Source of the DNA: Oligoflexia bacterium
GTDB taxonomy: Bacteria > Bdellovibrionota > UBA1018 > CAIMNF01
Direction: 5' to 3'
Assembly: GCA_903842755.1 (NCBI GenBank)
Contig: CAIMNF010000467.1
Span: 1 to 5,816 of the forward strand
DNA length: 5,816 nucleotides
The notes under the pieces are model-generated. The model worked only from the letters and a program-made list of their open reading frames with translations, was not told where the DNA came from and did not search any database. The translations under genes and the position numbers were made by a program. Below, piece after piece: positions 5,094 through 5,816 of this stretch (position 1 is its first letter; every line of letters begins with the position of its first letter).

Positions 5094-5816
5094 ATGGCAT
5101 TTAGTTTAAAGCATAAAACCGTCGCCACGTTGCTGATCAGTTTAGCGGCAACCGTAGTAGGCGGCTTTTACACAGGCAAACTTTATGGAAATTTAAAAAC
5201 AGAGCTTGAGGAATTGCTCCCCCTCGCCTCCCGAAGCGTTCAGAACTTGGACGAAGTCGTTCAACGTCTTAAAGCGGTCGATAATCTGGCCATCTTGGTC
5301 TTTTCTAAGGACACTCAGGCCAGTAAGCGGTTTATTTTAGACCTAGCCAAGCAATTAGAAACCTTCCCTAAAAACGAAGTCAGCGGCCTAGAATACCGAA
5401 TTGATGCCGAATTGGAGTTTTTTAAGAAAAGAGAGCTCCTTTATTTAGAACAAAAGGACCTCACGCGGATTAATACTTATCTAAGCGACCGGATGAATTA
5501 TGAGAAGACCCTGAGAAACCCACTCACTATTTTGTTGAACCCGAAGACCCCGGAACCTGAATTGAATTTTCGTGCGCTCGAAACGAAGTACGAGCGTAAA
5601 TCGCAAGATTATGCGCATTTTCCCGGTGGTTTTTTTGCAACTCCGGACGAAACCAAGCGCGTATTACTAATCGACGTTGCCGGAAAATCGCTTGGAATTG
5701 AGGGCATAAAGCGATTTAAACAACGGGTCCAAGACACCCTCGACCATTTGAACCCCAAAAGCTATGCGCCCGACCTAGAGATTCATTACACCGGCAGCAT
5801 CCAAGAACTCTTAGAG
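5094..5816 (+). CDS. MMPL/RND-superfamily membrane protein, N-terminal part
   Basis: 241 codons are present and the frame runs off the window. Residues 1-8 are basic, and residues about 9-27 form one membrane helix. Then comes NLKTELEELLPLASRSVQNLDEV (33-55), the pattern that follows the first helix of RND/MMPL-type exporters (lxtdlxxLLPxxsxSV). The following region is a periplasmic loop domain: AVDNLAILVFSKD, a helical stretch with ELEFFKKRELLYLEQKDL (106-123), RNPLTIL (141-147), FPGGFFATPDETKRVLLID, then LEIHYTGSIQELLE at the edge. Full family members have about 12 helices and export lipids or other hydrophobic molecules by proton flux; the substrate here is unknown. The ATG at 5094 is the only sensible start, since an in-frame stop lies at 5061-5063, but its AAGG site (5088-5091) is only 2 nt away, so initiation may be weak. 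It is separated from the operon by a terminator and is probably an independent unit. Confidence 0.78.
   Translation, partial: MAFSLKHKTVATLLISLAATVVGGFYTGKLYGNLKTELEELLPLASRSVQNLDEVVQRLKAVDNLAILVFSKDTQASKRFILDLAKQLETFPKNEVSGLEYRIDAELEFFKKRELLYLEQKDLTRINTYLSDRMNYEKTLRNPLTILLNPKTPEPELNFRALETKYERKSQDYAHFPGGFFATPDETKRVLLIDVAGKSLGIEGIKRFKQRVQDTLDHLNPKSYAPDLEIHYTGSIQELLE

Noticed and set aside
1..5816. tRNA, rRNA, CRISPR arrays, insertion sequences and attachment sites
   Set aside because: Reading both strands gave no cloverleaf-like sequence, no regularly spaced repeats, no transposase or integrase fragment and no terminal inverted repeats; gaps between genes are short and largely accounted for.

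Overview
The window looks like part of a Gram-negative chromosome. Most products are exported: there are lipoproteins, Sec signal peptides, an outer-membrane barrel with a C-terminal Phe, and c-type cytochromes. Coding is dense, GC content is moderate, and short monoheme proteins sit beside periplasmic FecR-type and MMPL/RND-type proteins. That style would fit Bdellovibrionota/Oligoflexia or a related former-deltaproteobacterial group, but there is no marker gene here and the assignment is a weak inference.

Layout. Two genes read leftward: a 5'-complete but truncated monoheme barrel-type protein (1-380), and a complete 249-residue outer-membrane protein (557-1306). A candidate terminator and an AT-rich promoter region lie between them. 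A 77-bp divergent intergenic region (1307-1383) carries a good sigma70-type promoter for the rightward genes. Five rightward genes follow with small gaps or overlaps, probably as one operon: a soluble monoheme cytochrome c (1384-1740), a monoheme cytochrome lipoprotein (1793-2134), a barrel-type protein with an N-terminal CxxCH (2127-3248), a secreted FecR-domain protein (3278-3991), and a six-hairpin glycosidase-like lipoprotein (4003-5025). A hairpin with a T-rich flank (5024-5061) closes the operon. The start of an MMPL/RND-superfamily membrane protein (5094 to the window end) follows.

How the parts may work together. Four of the seven proteins carry exactly one CxxCH heme-attachment motif, and their predicted locations differ: soluble periplasm, lipid-anchored, and two in barrel-type proteins. 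This suggests an envelope redox module, although one heme per protein cannot span the outer membrane as a wire. What the FecR protein and the glycosidase-like lipoprotein contribute is unknown. The most unusual local structure is the FecR/glycosidase junction (3970-4020), where a nested hairpin overlaps the stop codon, the Shine-Dalgarno and the possible start codons, and where the best-spaced start would be a non-canonical ATT.
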